NCBI GenBank assembly: GCA_033065855.1
Contig: JAVXUO010000678.1
Coordinates: 1-64,000, forward strand
Direction of reading: 5' to 3'
DNA from: Escallonia rubra
Taxonomy: Eukaryota; Streptophyta; Magnoliopsida; Escalloniales; Escalloniaceae
Length of the DNA: 64,000 nt
Below, piece by piece: positions 46,598 to 57,570 of this stretch. Under the pieces are notes generated by a model that worked only from the letters and a program-made list of their open reading frames with translations, did not search any database and was not told where the DNA came from. Position numbers and translations under genes: made by a program. Every line of letters starts with the position of its first letter. The stretch's first letter is position 1.

Positions 46598-47068
46598 ATG
46601 GGATTCAGTCGACAGATTATCACAGTCCAAATACTATCAACACTGACAGAAAGAAGCGAAACCAAATTTTACCAACCATACCAGATTTGGTTCATTTATC
46701 GATTCGTTAATAAAAAGTTAATGATTTTTTACCGACCGCACAAGGATGAGCTATGGAACACGTATAACCCGGAGAAAGACAAGATCGAAAGAATCAGTTG
46801 TGTTCATGCAACCATTGAAAGCATGGTAGCCGATCCCATAGAAGCATGCTTTTGTGACAGGCGAAGGATAGTAATCCTGAAGCGATGTAAAGCATCCATA
46901 GAGCCCTCCAAACATGGTCAAGATCAGATAATCAAACTCCATGAACAGTTCAACAGCCAAGGAAAAGAAAAACCTTATCTGTCTAGCCAAACTTTTGAGC
47001 TGTACAAGAAGGTGCGGGACCACATAATAGTCATGATTGAAATTGACATAATGGCTAGCGAAAAATGA
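46598..47068 (+). pseudogene. Pararetroviral last ORF, possible transactivator/viroplasmin
   Basis: A 156-codon frame between the coiled-coil part and the promoter, the position of the transactivator (TAV) gene in caulimovirids. It reads YQPYQIWFIYRFVNKKLMIF and IEACFCDRRRIVILKRCKAS. TAV proteins form the inclusion bodies and allow reinitiation on the polycistronic RNA. Homology is not certain by eye. Confidence 0.5.
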
Positions 47069-47185
47069 CAAAGCCAAGTTGGAAAGAGAATAAAGATGTC
47101 TGCCACAATAAAAGAAAAAAGACCCTACAAAAAATAATAGAGGATTTTCACTATTGAAGAATCCTATGTGCCTGATCTTTTCATC

Positions 47186-47348
47186 TATAAAAAGGGTCGA
47201 AGTAAGAGCTAGAACACAGAGGAAGTCTGAGAGAGTGTGAAGTGTGTAAGAGTGTGACGTACTCAAGAGTGTAAAGTGTGTGCAATAATAGAAGGAACCA
47301 TTCCTTTCTATTGCCCCGATGTAACATTTCATTTCCAGTATAAATAAA
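47186..47348 (+). promoter_or_regulatory. Pararetroviral promoter and poly(A) signal
   Basis: TATAAAAA at 47186-47193 is followed 150 bp later by AATAAA at 47343-47348. In caulimovirids one promoter drives the pregenomic RNA, and its poly(A) signal sits just downstream of the start, giving a terminally redundant RNA. The spacing fits. The GT-rich stretch between (GTGTGAAGTGTGTAAGAGTG) is transcribed. Leader-like sequence continues to about 47580, ending with a GTAAGTAG donor-like site. Confidence 0.7.
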
Positions 47349-47580
47349 GAGGTATTGATTTTAGTACGACGTCTTCTACTGTATTTTTCAAACCAATATC
47401 ATGAATGCTTGAGAGTGTTTGATAATAGCCATTAGCCAAATCTGAGAAACGTAAGCCAACAAGCTGTGTGTCCACTTGGTGAAAAGCTTGGATATCGAAA
47501 AGCAACAGGAGAAGCATGGCGGACGTACATTCAAGGACCAAGAGCAGCAACTCTGTAAGTAGCATTATATCCTGAAATAA

Positions 47581-47809
47581 CTCTACGGTTTATATTGTAT
47601 GTATCAAAGTATTAGAGTGCATAAAATAATATTTTTCTAAAGTTTTTGGGGCTAGATTACAAATATGTTAAAGTACTAGGGTTATCTAGCACTATTGAGG
47701 GAGAAGATTTAATCTGGACCGTCCATAAATCACGAATAAACGGTCAGATCGCGTTGGCAAGAAAACTAAATTGCATACGCAGGCAGTGGATCGCATCTAT
47801 ATATATATA
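47581..47809. other. Host or viral leader flank
   Basis: Boundary between the viral leader and host DNA is not resolved. It ends in a TATATATATA run that received the next element. Confidence 0.35.
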
Positions 47810-49532
47810 GGGAGCTGATCCGTTGATAGCGCTAACAACTTAACCCAAGTTGCTAGCGCGATCTGGCTATCCACGGGCGAGAATGGACGGCCAGATCGCG
47901 CGCCACAATAGCAAGTTTTTTTACCGTCTGGTACATTATGTAGTGGACGGTAAATTATCGTCCGCTATATAATGTAGCGGATATATATATATATATATAT
48001 ATATAACCGATCGCTGTCTACCGGCGGAGAAATAAAAATTTCTTAACCGCCACTCTTATGGGCGGTTAGGATAAAAGCCAAAATTGCCCTTTGCAGTGTA
48101 AAATCCACTAACCGCTACAAAGACTAGAGGTTAATGGCCCACCACCAACAAGCTAACCGCCACTCTTTGTGGAGGTTAGTGGCCCACCATTTAATGCTAA
48201 CCTCTACAAAGAGTGGAAGTTAATGGCCCACCACCAGCAAGCTAACCACCACTCTTTGTAGAGGTTAGCATTAAATGGTGGGCCAATAACCTCTACAAAG
48301 AGTGGAGGTCACTGGCCCACCTTAAGGTTATAAAAAAAATTCATGATTCATACACCATAAGGTTATAAATGTTGAATATGAACTTAAAATACCTATTTAA
48401 TTTTTCCTATTAAATCTCTTGAGTAGTTTTTATGTTTTATAGGTAATTATTTTCATGTTAGAGAGGTTTTTTTTGCACATAATAATTCAAATAAAGTCCT
48501 AATAAGTTACCGCATAGGTTAGATACAAACTTAGAATGCTTTAAATTAACTTTCGAATAACATATGACTTACTAATTTATATGCTTAGTATTCTTGCAAA
48601 CTTAGTCAATTGTAAAACTAAGGACAAAAGAAATTCAGTAGAAGAAGAGTCAAAGAGACGGAGGACCGAATTCCCAAAGGTATAGCACCGCCGCCCCCGT
48701 CGTCTCAGATGGCACCAGTGACGCTGCTCTCTCTGCATGCCATCGTCGCCTCTAAAACGAGAAGACCGACATATTTTCTTCAGATTTCTTCCAACTAATT
48801 CAAAGCAATTCTCCAGATTTTCGTCAAACTTCTTTTTTTTCCATCTTTTCTTCTAATTTAATTGGAGTTAGATACATATCTTGGATGTTGATGGTTGTGG
48901 GCGGCGGAGGTTCGGATGGTGGGTGTTGGGGGCGACAGTGGTGGTGGTGGTGGGTTTTCTGACTATTATTTCTACATGGGATGATGTTGGGCGGCGATGG
49001 TCGTGGTCTGAACGGATTTGTGGGCATCAGCAACATTGGATTTGTTTTGGTTTGTCTGATTCCATGGTAGTTGAATTGAAACTAAAAAAGAACATAACAG
49101 AAGAAATAACATAAAAAAAAAACATATAGATTCCATGTTAGTTTAAATTTGGGAGAACATCCAAACACATATAGAACACTCAAGAAGACAGAGCAAAGTC
49201 AATCCCTTCTGTCCGCTACTGAAAACTTGTCCGCTACATAATGTAGCGGACGTAACAGACTGTCATTTTTGTCAAAAAAATTTGTCAACTACATAATGTA
49301 GCGGACGGGCTTAAAAAAAACTAAAAAAAAAGTCTGTCCGCGTCCGCGATATAGTTTAGCGGACGGGGCGGAAGGGCAAAAAGGTAAAAAAGTCCGTCCG
49401 CGATATAGTGTCGCGGACGACTAACAGTATTCGAAAAAGGTGCGATCTGGGCCATCCATCTTTCAGGATGGACGGCCAGATCACGTTTGCAAGATCTCCT
49501 ATTTTGCTAGCGCTCTCAACGGATCAGCTCCC
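47810..49532. mobile_element. DNA element with long inverted ends, class uncertain
   Basis: Left end GGGAGCTGATCCGTTGATAG and right end (inverted) GGGAGCTGATCCGTTGAGAG. Similarity continues loosely for about 100 bp and includes GATCTGGC...GGACGGCCAGATC palindromes at each side. Both flanks are TATATATA, so a target duplication cannot be read. Long ends suggest a MULE-like element. The interior carries the foldback at 48153-48312, several TCCGCTACATAATGTAGCGG palindromes (near 47965 and 49230) and a GTGG-rich stretch. No transposase. Confidence 0.8.
48153..48312. repeat. Strong foldback (inverted repeat)
   Basis: Inner arms 48181-48216 and 48249-48284 are exact reverse complements over 36 bp (GGCCCACCATTTAATGCTAA... 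pairs with its inverse). With a few mismatches the arms extend to about 64 bp each around a 32-base loop. Related single arms (AACCGCCACTCTT, TCTAGAGGTTA types) flank it from 48045. A transcript would form a stable hairpin. Confidence 0.93.
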
Positions 49533-49584
49533 TATATATATATCCGAGCTATCAAATAAATTGGTCGTCGAGAATTGAATAGTA

Positions 49585-49957
49585 CTCCCTCCGTCCCTTA
49601 AAAAGTGATCATATTTCCTTTTTGGACCGTCCCACAAAAAGTGATCACTTCCAAATTAGGAAAGATTCTATAAGTATTTTTACATATTTACCCTTTTTAT
49701 CATTTTTTTATTCTATTTCTCTCACCACATTTAATTCTCTACCAACTCATTTTCTCTCTCATGGCCCACCACTTTACACTTTTTTATTATATTTCTCTCA
49801 CCACATTTAACACTCTACCAACCAATTTTCTCTCTCATGGCCCACTCTCTTCCCCCCTCTCTCTAAAGGGTAAAATGGGAAAGACACATAATATATAACC
49901 TAAATTCTTAATCTACGTGCAAAATAAAATTGATCACTTAAAAAGGGACGGAGGGAG
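49585..49957. mobile_element. Stowaway-type MITE
   Basis: 373 bp with inverted ends CTCCCTCCGTCCCTTAAAAA and, at the right, the matching TTTAAAAAG-GGACGGAGGGAG. The TA target duplication is at 49583-49584 and 49958-49959. Stowaway MITEs are mobilised by mariner-type transposases. Subterminal AAGTGATCA words are repeated. Confidence 0.93.
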
Positions 49958-49999
49958 TATAACATAGGAAGATCTTTATATATATATATAACACCTCCC

Positions 50000-50319
50000 A
50001 TGCCCATTGCCTCACGGCAGTGGGTCTCCCTCTTTTTTCTTTTCTTTATACACACTCACACATACATGTAAACACACCACACACAACAGTCTCATACAAT
50101 CACTCATAATATTGCACACAACACACGCCTGACTCACACGTATTCCCATTGCACCTCACACCCACTACCCTACAGCAGTGGGTTTCTCTCCCTCTTCCTC
50201 TTTTCTTTTCCATCACACTTAGCCACATATATGGATACACAACCCATGCCCCTGCTTTCACATACCATCTACACGGCCATGGCAGATCACCCACTCACAC
50301 CCACTGCCTCATGGCAGTG

Positions 50320-50360
<41 letters not shown>

Positions 50361-50690
50361 CATCACACTCACCCAATTATATAACACACATACACTGACA
50401 TTCTACACCTTACACCATGGACTTCAACGCACACACATATACATATATTACACAGACCTACAAGCACCCATCACACCCATGCCTCACGGTTGTGCAACCA
50501 TTGAACCCACTGCCTCACGCTAATGGTATTCTTCCTGCTTATACATCTGTTTACACCAAAAAAAAAAACACATACACGAAGCAAACACATACACCCATTC
50601 ACGTTCATGACACACTTATACACTGAAATTTCACAGAGATGCATGGCCATGGCTGCCTTTGAACCTACTGCCTCACGGCAGTGGGGTTCT
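50000..50690 (+). repeat. Tandem array with palindromic CACTGCC-TCAC-GGCAGTG core
   Basis: The imperfect palindrome CCCACTGCCTCACGGCAGTG occurs, more or less complete, at about 50003, 50161, 50300, 50506 and 50664, with a weaker copy at 50476. Most copies are followed by a CT-rich run and CACACTCAC-type words, so the whole is an irregular tandem array of 120-200 bp units. The CT run at 50321-50352 is a pure microsatellite. Confidence 0.75.
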
Positions 50691-51934
50691 CATTTTTCAC
50701 TCACGCAGGTTACACTCCCTCTCTCATTGTCTGTCATATACCCAATATAACCACAAACCCACAACCGTAACCCATCTATACTCAGCCATAACCTATGATA
50801 TATACATAGATAAGAAACATAAATTTCAAAGAAGCCTTACCTGAAAGCTGTTGAAAGATTTAGGCTTTGATTTGTATTTTCTACAACAAAATATTAGCAA
50901 TACCAAGATATTAAACGTAGCAAAATAATTGAAAGTAATTCTATATGAACTCTTGATAAAATTATGTAATTTAAAGCAGTAAAAGGATATGAAATAGCTC
51001 GTCCGTGAGAGTTGTGACAGAGTCACTGTCCTAAAGACGTTATCGTCTCCCTACGTGCAGGTGTTGACGGCAGATAATGTCTCCAAGATAAAACTCATTG
51101 ACGCAGCTATGTCTCCTCCATGTGCACGTCCACAGGAAGACGGTATGAACCAGTCCACGATCACGTTGCCCAAGTATAAAATATGAAAATAGCTATAGAG
51201 GAAAAACATTGTGATAGTAAAGTATAAAACACTAAGTATGGAAGCATAGTTGCTTCAAATCTTCCATGTCACACCCCATGGCCTTATATACTTGGCCAAC
51301 CAAAATTTATTTATTGGCTACATAAGTAAGATTAAAAGCCTTTGTAACTCATGGAATAATTATAATCATTCTCAATAATGCCAAATAGTAAAGTATATTA
51401 TATACACCATAAACACATTTGAGTTAATAATATTCATTATTGCATTTGTAACTCATTTCATAATTTACATATAAGTAAATACATATAGCCATAAATTGAA
51501 ATATAATAACAATGCTATAATGTACATTTTATTTTATTAAAATATTCCAACAAAAGCTTCACGCGATCGCCAGAAAGATCCCTCGCCACGATCTTCCTTT
51601 CTAATCTTTCTCTAAGAATCTCTCTTTCTTTCTCAAGGTGGGTCTGACGAGCTTGAATGGGAGCCTTGGACGGCTGCCCTAGAGTTCACATAGTTATATA
51701 TAAAAACCCTAACTGGAAAATCACAGAAAACCCCCTATACTTTCATTAGTCGCTCAAATTTTACCCAAAACTTTTATTATTGCGAAACATTCTGAAAATA
51801 AATATTTACGATAATTTATGAGCTAGGAAAATTATTAACGGGTTGTTACGCTATCCTGCTTCACAAATCATCGCTAAAAAGTTGCTAATAAGTACACCGA
51901 TACTAAAAAAAATTAATTGTCGCTAAAGGTAGTT
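50691..51934. other. Intergenic, nothing identified
   Basis: AT-rich. No coding frame, RNA gene or repeat boundary could be assigned. Confidence 0.4.
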
Positions 51935-51979
51935 ACAATATATATATATATAGACACACACACACACACACACACACAA
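51935..51979. repeat. Compound TA/CA microsatellite
   Basis: A TATATATATATATA run followed by ACACACACACACACACACAC, directly before the truncated copia LTR. Confidence 0.9.
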
Positions 51980-53805
51980 ATACAATCGACTGTAATGATG
52001 GAATATAGTCGACTGCGTTTACCGTTTGGCGTATTTAATGCCCTATCTACTTCCAAACGATCATATTAATTCCCACATCTATTGAAACTCATTTTTGGCA
52101 TAGTTTTGATTAATCAATTGCATTCAAAACCCTCTTATCTTGCATATACTCAAAGCTCAAAGCTATTATTCAATCTCTCTTAGTTTTTATTATTTGCGCA
52201 TCCAATTCAAGAGAGAATTTATTGTGAGTTTACATTTGAGAGATGTACACTTTCACAAATCATCATATACTCATCTATCTTGTTCTAGAGCTTAAACTTG
52301 TACTCATCTACTTCTTGAGAGTGGATCTTTGTACACAATACTTCATCTAACATTTCTTGTATCTATTGCCTTATACTTGTGTTGAGATTAGTTAGCTTGC
52401 TTATTTGAGATATTGTGTTTGAGTTATCTAAGTGTTCATCATAGTTTCTCAAAGCTTGTTATAATTACTTGTTAATCTCTTGAAGTAATCTTAAAACTCT
52501 ATTCACCCCCACCCCCCTACCCCCAGTATTAGAGCCTCGACTCTTAATATATTAGGTAACGCCAAAAGAGTTAATCGATCACGGCTTACGTCGAAGGAAT
52601 GGAAAATAGTTCTACCACTACGCCCCTATTATTTAATGGGACCAATTATAGTGTGTGGAAAGTTAAGATGAAAATCTACTTAGAGTCTCAAGACTATGCT
52701 ATGTGGGATATTGTAGAGAATGGCTTATTTATTCCGACGAATAGGAATCAGAGTATAGAAATCATGATAAGAAAATGATTTGTATGAATGCTAGAGCAAA
52801 AAATTGCCTTCTTTGTGCTTTAGACACTAATGAACTCAATAGAGTCATTATGTGTAATTCCGCTAAGAGTATTTGGGATACTTTACAAGTTACTCATGAA
52901 GGAACTTCCCTTCTAAGAGATTTGAAAATGAACTTATTTGTTAGAGATTATGAGTTATTCCAAATGAGCACATTACGGACATGAATACTCGTTTTACTAA
53001 CATTGTGAATCCTTTGAAGCAATTGGGCAAGGAATTCACTAATGGTGATCTCGTAAGAAATGTGATTAGGTCTTTACCAAGAACTTGGGATGCAAGAATC
53101 ACCGCCATCCAAGAATCGAAGAATCTTAACATCTTTCCACTCGATGAATTGATGAGTTTCCTAATGATGTACGAAATGCAACTCAAATCATTTAATCAAT
53201 AGGATGTCAAGAAGAAGCCTACATCGATTTCTCTTAAAGCTTCATCTTCAAACAATGAGCCAAGTGATGATGAAGAAGAATTTGATGAAGAGGATGTTGT
53301 AATGATTGCAAAGAACTTTAAGAAGTTCTTAAGGTTTAGAAGGAATGGTGGGAGAAGACAACAAAATTATAGCAATGAAGAGAAGCTTTGATATAAATGC
53401 CACAAGCCAGGACACGTGAAGATGGATTGTCCCATTTACTAAAAGGAGAAGAAGGAAAGAAGAAATGTATGGCAAAAAGTTAAAAAAAGACAATTCTCTA
53501 AGAAAGAGCAATGAATGCTGAGCATACTCCAACATGGAGTGACTTCGAATCAAGTGATGAAGACAATGAGAAGAATGAACAAGTAAACGTGTGCTTCATG
53601 GCAAACGATGAGGTAAGCTCTTCTTCTGGTAATGATAGTGAGAGTGAAAGTTTTGAAGATGCTTATGATAGCCTATATGAGGAATCCAAAAAAAATTTAA
53701 GGAAGAATATTATATTGTCTAAACAATTACTTGAGGCTAATAAGAAAATAGAGAAGTTGAAAATGCAAAATAATGAGTTGCATGCCAAGAATGAAAGCTT
53801 CTAAC
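51980..53805 (+). mobile_element. Second copia copy: LTR 3' part, primer site and gag
   Basis: Same family as 543-8641 but on the plus strand. The LTR part (51980-52522) begins within the palindrome zone (TATAGTCGACTGCGTTTACC) and ends in C-rich sequence. The primer site at 52524-52543 is degraded (CAGTATTAGAGCC). Gag follows, and the element stops at 53805, where a LINE begins. The first part of the LTR and everything after gag are missing. Confidence 0.88.
52601..53805 (+). pseudogene. Copia gag, second copy, broken
   Basis: The expected ATG seen in the other copy is ACG here (CACGGCTTACG), so the first ATG is 52599-52601. The UBN2 core reads SIWDTLQVTHEGTSLLRDLK and LVRNVIRSLPRTWDARITAI. 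The knuckle near 53390-53430 is YKCHKPGHVKMDCPI, where the first Cys codon is TGA. The acidic linker (SSSSGNDSESESFEDAYDSL) follows, and the frame ends at NNELHAKNESF. Several stops and frameshifts. Comparing both gag copies shows independent inactivating changes. Confidence 0.88.
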
Positions 53806-53809
53806 TATT

Positions 53810-53982
53810 AGGCCATCTAGTCCTTTCCAGGACACTAAAATAAAACTAGTGTGCACACTCCTTACGGACAATGGACATGACTCAAGCCAGCCCAACCACA
53901 GGCCACCACTTAACCCAACCGGGTCAGCCCAAACAAACTCAGTAAAACCCAACTTCCTAAACACACAACCAACTTTACACAC
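53810..53982 (-). pseudogene. LINE ORF 2 endonuclease fragment
   Basis: The minus-strand frame reads KLGFTEFVWADPVGLSGGLW and LGWLESC. D-P-x-G-x-x-G-G-L is the N-terminal block of plant LINE endonucleases (exo/endo/phosphatase fold). The frame is lost at the junction with the copia fragment. Confidence 0.65.
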
Positions 53983-54173
53983 TGAATCTTAGTTTCCATT
54001 ACAAAAATAGCATCCAAATGATGATTGTGGATCAAGCCCAATGCTATTTGAATTATGGCAGGCTGACCCATCTCGCCACAGTTCCTGCATAGTAGCTTAA
54101 TTGTAATCCTTGGGATTGGTCAAGCCCAATCCCTAAAGCCACGGTACTAACATAAGAAGACTACAAAAAATGA

Positions 54174-55470
54174 CTAGTCACAAACAACAGCCCCACCCAT
54201 CACACACCCAACAAACCAAACAAAAGGAAAATTAGGCAAGCAATGGCAGGAAAAAGCAGAGTCATGAATATTATCAATATGCAATTGAACAGCTGAAACA
54301 TCATGAGTAACAGTGGAGGACAGACCTTTATTACGGCCCAAGTGATGACAAAATAGAGAACGAGGTTGCTTAGGAGTGTTACCAAAATCTTCAGAGTCCC
54401 TATCCTCAGCTTTATCTCTCTTCTGTGAGCCCTGGGGATTCATTGAGTTGGCCTTGGAGTTGCTAGAACATGTCAAAGAATAAGAAGATAAAACGATAAG
54501 ATAGGGCCTCGAGGAATGATACGCTGATCTAAGTTTTCTTGTATGTTGCTACGCCCCTGCTGATCACATAATTGTTTCAATGCCATCTCATAATCAAAAT
54601 CTAGGTCGTTACGGGTCTCTCTTTGTTGTGCAATTCTCTCTACACAGAACAGCATAATTCTTCCTTTCATAATTGAGTCTACCTATCTTGCTAACACCAT
54701 CATGAGGCTTTGAAAAGTTAGATCCCCTCTGCTTGCAGTTAAGGGACGATTTCGAGGATGCAAAGGAGGAAAAAGTGGAAGAAAGATGAAGTATCTCGAC
54801 ATACACCCAGTCTAATTACAACAGATTATGAGGTGGCTCTTCGCATCGGAGCATGAAGTTTATCTCAGAAGCCTCATCAGAATTACCATTAATTGAGGAG
54901 TTTGACGAATAATTTGGTGCCCTCAAGACAATGGAAAGAAAAGTGGAGGGTGATTCACTCAGTAGAGGACGGTTATCAGAAGGTCGCAATGGCCCTGCCT
55001 CCGCATCATGCATACCAACATATTGAGCAGGCAAGAGATTTCCTTATTGAGTGAAATCAAGGCCAGTGCAATCAGGATTAAGGCTCTGTGCATTTGGAAA
55101 ACGGGCCAAGTCCAAGGAGGCTGGACTAACCAAATGTTTAAGAAGCACATTACAGGCTCGCTTCCCTTTGTCCACCACTGATCCTAGATTAAGGCTCAAC
55201 AGCCCTTATAAGTCAAAAGTTCAGGCTTTTACGTTGTCCAAGTCAAAGGTCTTATTCAGAATTCCTCTTGTCAACGCATCTAAATTGTTGCGTGGCCGTC
55301 CATAACTCCAAGGTGCACACATGTACTGGCTGATTCACCAATATCTTCCTGCGTGGCATGCCCCAGTGGACACCCTCCATGCACCAAATCAGCACCAACC
55401 ACGTCATTATCTTTACAGGATGCAACGCCGACCATCCCTGCTAAAGCTGATGACAATGGGTTCCGACACC
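54174..55470 (-). pseudogene. LINE ORF 1 C-terminal region, decayed
   Basis: Short minus-strand frames with a Ser/Asn/Lys/Glu-rich composition (SNSKANSMNPQGSQKRDKAE) typical of the unconserved C-terminal part of plant LINE ORF 1. No domain. Assigned by position between ORF 1 proper and the endonuclease. Confidence 0.45.
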
Positions 55471-55474
55471 ACAC

Positions 55475-57330
55475 TGTAACGCCCCAAACTTTGGAAGCCG
55501 GTAATAAAATTCAAATCCTAATTAAAGTTAGATACGTTCTACCAAATATTCAGCTATACCAAGGTATAAAGCAGAGCATCTAATCTATTAGCGACAAATT
55601 ATCTCCATTAAAACTTAATTAAAATCTTTCCTCTTCCAAATCCACTAAAAACAAATAATAAGCAAGGCTAATAGCCATTACAAAATTCTAATCTCAAATC
55701 AAATAACCCACATCCGAGTAAAGTTCTCAAAATAAATGACATTATTCAATTTCGCTAACAAAACCAATACTCTAATTTTCCAAGCAAGCCACGTCTCTAA
55801 TCACGTCTACTACCTGTGGCAAGGGACAAAACAAACAAATAGGGGGGTGAGCTCGAATAGCCCAGTAAGGGGGAAAACAAATGGGAAGCAATACAATAAT
55901 TCGTAGTCCAAAACAAGTTCATACCTTTGACGAACAATTGATAACAAATGACGACAATGCAAATAAGGCGAATCAAATATGCGAAATGATCATTAAGCAG
56001 TCCAAAGAACCCATATCGAATACCAAACCCGAAGCAAATAAACGAAATGATCATTAAGTGGTCCAAAAAACCCATATCGAATACCAAACCCGAAGCAAAT
56101 ATACGAAATGATCATTAAGTGGTCCAAAGAATCCAAATCGAATAAAAAACCCAAAGGAAATATACGAAATGATCATAACGTGGTCCAAAGAACCCAAATC
56201 AAATAAAAAACCCGAAGCAAATATACAAAATGATCATCAAGTGGTCCAAAGAACCCAGATCGAACACAAAACCCGAAGGTATGAAACGCGTACCGGTAGC
56301 TTGTCGTCAAGAGGACTATCTAAAAGCACTAAAAGTGACTACAAAAGTTACTAAGCCACGAGGTGACTATAAAGTAACTACAAAAGTCACTGAGTGACTG
56401 CCAAATTCACCGAAGTGACTACAAAAGTCTTATAGACTCCTCCTTTTTATAAAGGAGTTGTTTTTCTTAATGATCATGTACCACAAGGACAAATAAAAAC
56501 AAAAGAAGAAGATATTTATTGGGCAGAAATTTAGAAACATGGCATCAATGGTTTATACCAATTGAAAACTAATTTCAAACAAAATCAACGATTAACCTAC
56601 GGGGATGGTGCTGAGAATGAACTATTAAGCAAATGCATAATAGAGTGAATACATAACGTATCATTTACCACAGCAAGAAGTACGAGATCCATTACCTTAA
56701 TCAAGCTTTTTGGTATGAACCCTTAAAGCACCGCTTTAGAATCTAAAAAGCTTCCCAAGCCTTCTCCCCTACTTTCTCTCTCTGTTGTAAAGGAAAAGAA
56801 GCAGAGAACAGGAAAGACTGGAATGAAAAGAAAAGAAGTTATTTAAATGAAAACCCTTATTTGGCAATTCCACTTTCATTTGAAGGAAATAGTATTCCTT
56901 CGACTGAATCCTTCAGTCGTGAAATTGTCTCCATCAAACTTGATTTTTCATTCGACCGAAATGTACACTGAAAACTTTCTATTCGACTGAATCCTTTAGT
57001 CGTTGTTCTTTCTTGATCAAAAATACTTTTCATTCAAAACAAACTCTTTTCATTCCAAGCAAAATGTTTTCATTCGACTGAATCTTTCAGCAGCTTCAAG
57101 ATATCACTGCTATTCCAAATTGATTCAAATGAATTATGGATTCATTCGACCAAATTTTTCAGAAATATTTTTAACCGTTTCTTTCTAATGATTTTTTTTA
57201 TTCAAAGTTCAAAAATAGTCATTGTAGACTCAAACTGAAGAGAACGAAAATACAAGTTAAACGAAATAAGAATCAATTCAATCGGAGGTCAGATGAATAA
57301 GGTATCGTCAAAATAAGCTTTTTTGTTGAA
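55475..57330 (+). repeat. Solo-LTR-like insertion (right edge uncertain)
   Basis: Begins TGTAACGCCCCAAACTTTGG, a very common start for plant Ty3-type LTRs, and includes GGGGTGAGCTCGAATAGCCC and a 61-bp tandem array. The words TTCGACTGAATCCTTCAGTC recur near 56900-57080. The LINE resumes by about 57340. I could not find a matching 5-bp target duplication, so the right end and the solo-LTR interpretation are inference. Confidence 0.5.
55982..56285 (+). repeat. Tandem repeat, five 61-bp units
   Basis: Units begin CGAAATGATCATTAAG at 55982, 56043, 56104, 56165 and (CAAAATGATCATCAAG) 56226. Each contains TGGTCCAAAGAACCC and AAACCCGAAG. The spacing is exactly 61 bp. Confidence 0.93.
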
Positions 57331-57570
57331 AACTTAATGGCACAAAAAAAATACGGGAACAAAGGACAGTGTCAGCAAGCTAGGGCCACCAGGCACTTGA
57401 CACATGGCAAAAGGGATCCACGCTTGAACCCAAAAATCCGGCGTATTACATTCGGTCACCGGAATCTGGGCAAAAAGAACCTGAACTTTCAGCCCAACAA
57501 AACCCATCAGGCAATGACGACATAGGCAAATCAACCGCTAAATTCACCTAAATTCCATCAGAGATTACCA

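Larger units (their letters stand above)
39517..47580 (+). mobile_element. Endogenous pararetrovirus (Caulimoviridae), nearly one genome length, defective
   Basis: One orientation, one copy, about 7 kb without the nested hAT. Order: primer site, capsid region with zinc knuckle, 30K movement protein, aspartic protease, reverse transcriptase, RNase H, two or more further ORFs, then a promoter and poly(A) signal. There is no integrase and no LTR, as expected for this family. Capsid before movement protein, followed by a separate protease-polymerase ORF, matches cavemoviruses and solendoviruses rather than badnaviruses; genus assignment is inference. Many stops and frameshifts break the frames, and a hAT element splits protease from polymerase, so it cannot give a functional virus. 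The exact host junctions are not resolved (left near 39420-39517, right near 47580). Confidence 0.9.

Noticed and set aside
46751-47332. Minus-strand frame of 193 codons
   Set aside because: It overlaps the last viral ORF and the promoter/poly(A) region on the opposite strand, has no recognisable domain, and the plus-strand reading explains the sequence better.
39517-47580. Ty3/gypsy retrotransposon as explanation for the RT region
   Set aside because: No integrase and no flanking LTRs, and a capsid core and 30K movement protein lie upstream. These fit a caulimovirid.
50149-50523. Plus-strand frame of 124 codons
   Set aside because: It is made of CT-, CA- and palindrome-repeat units and reads through a pure CT microsatellite.
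55982-56285. CRISPR-like array
   Set aside because: Units are contiguous 61-bp tandem repeats without unique spacers, and the DNA is plant nuclear.
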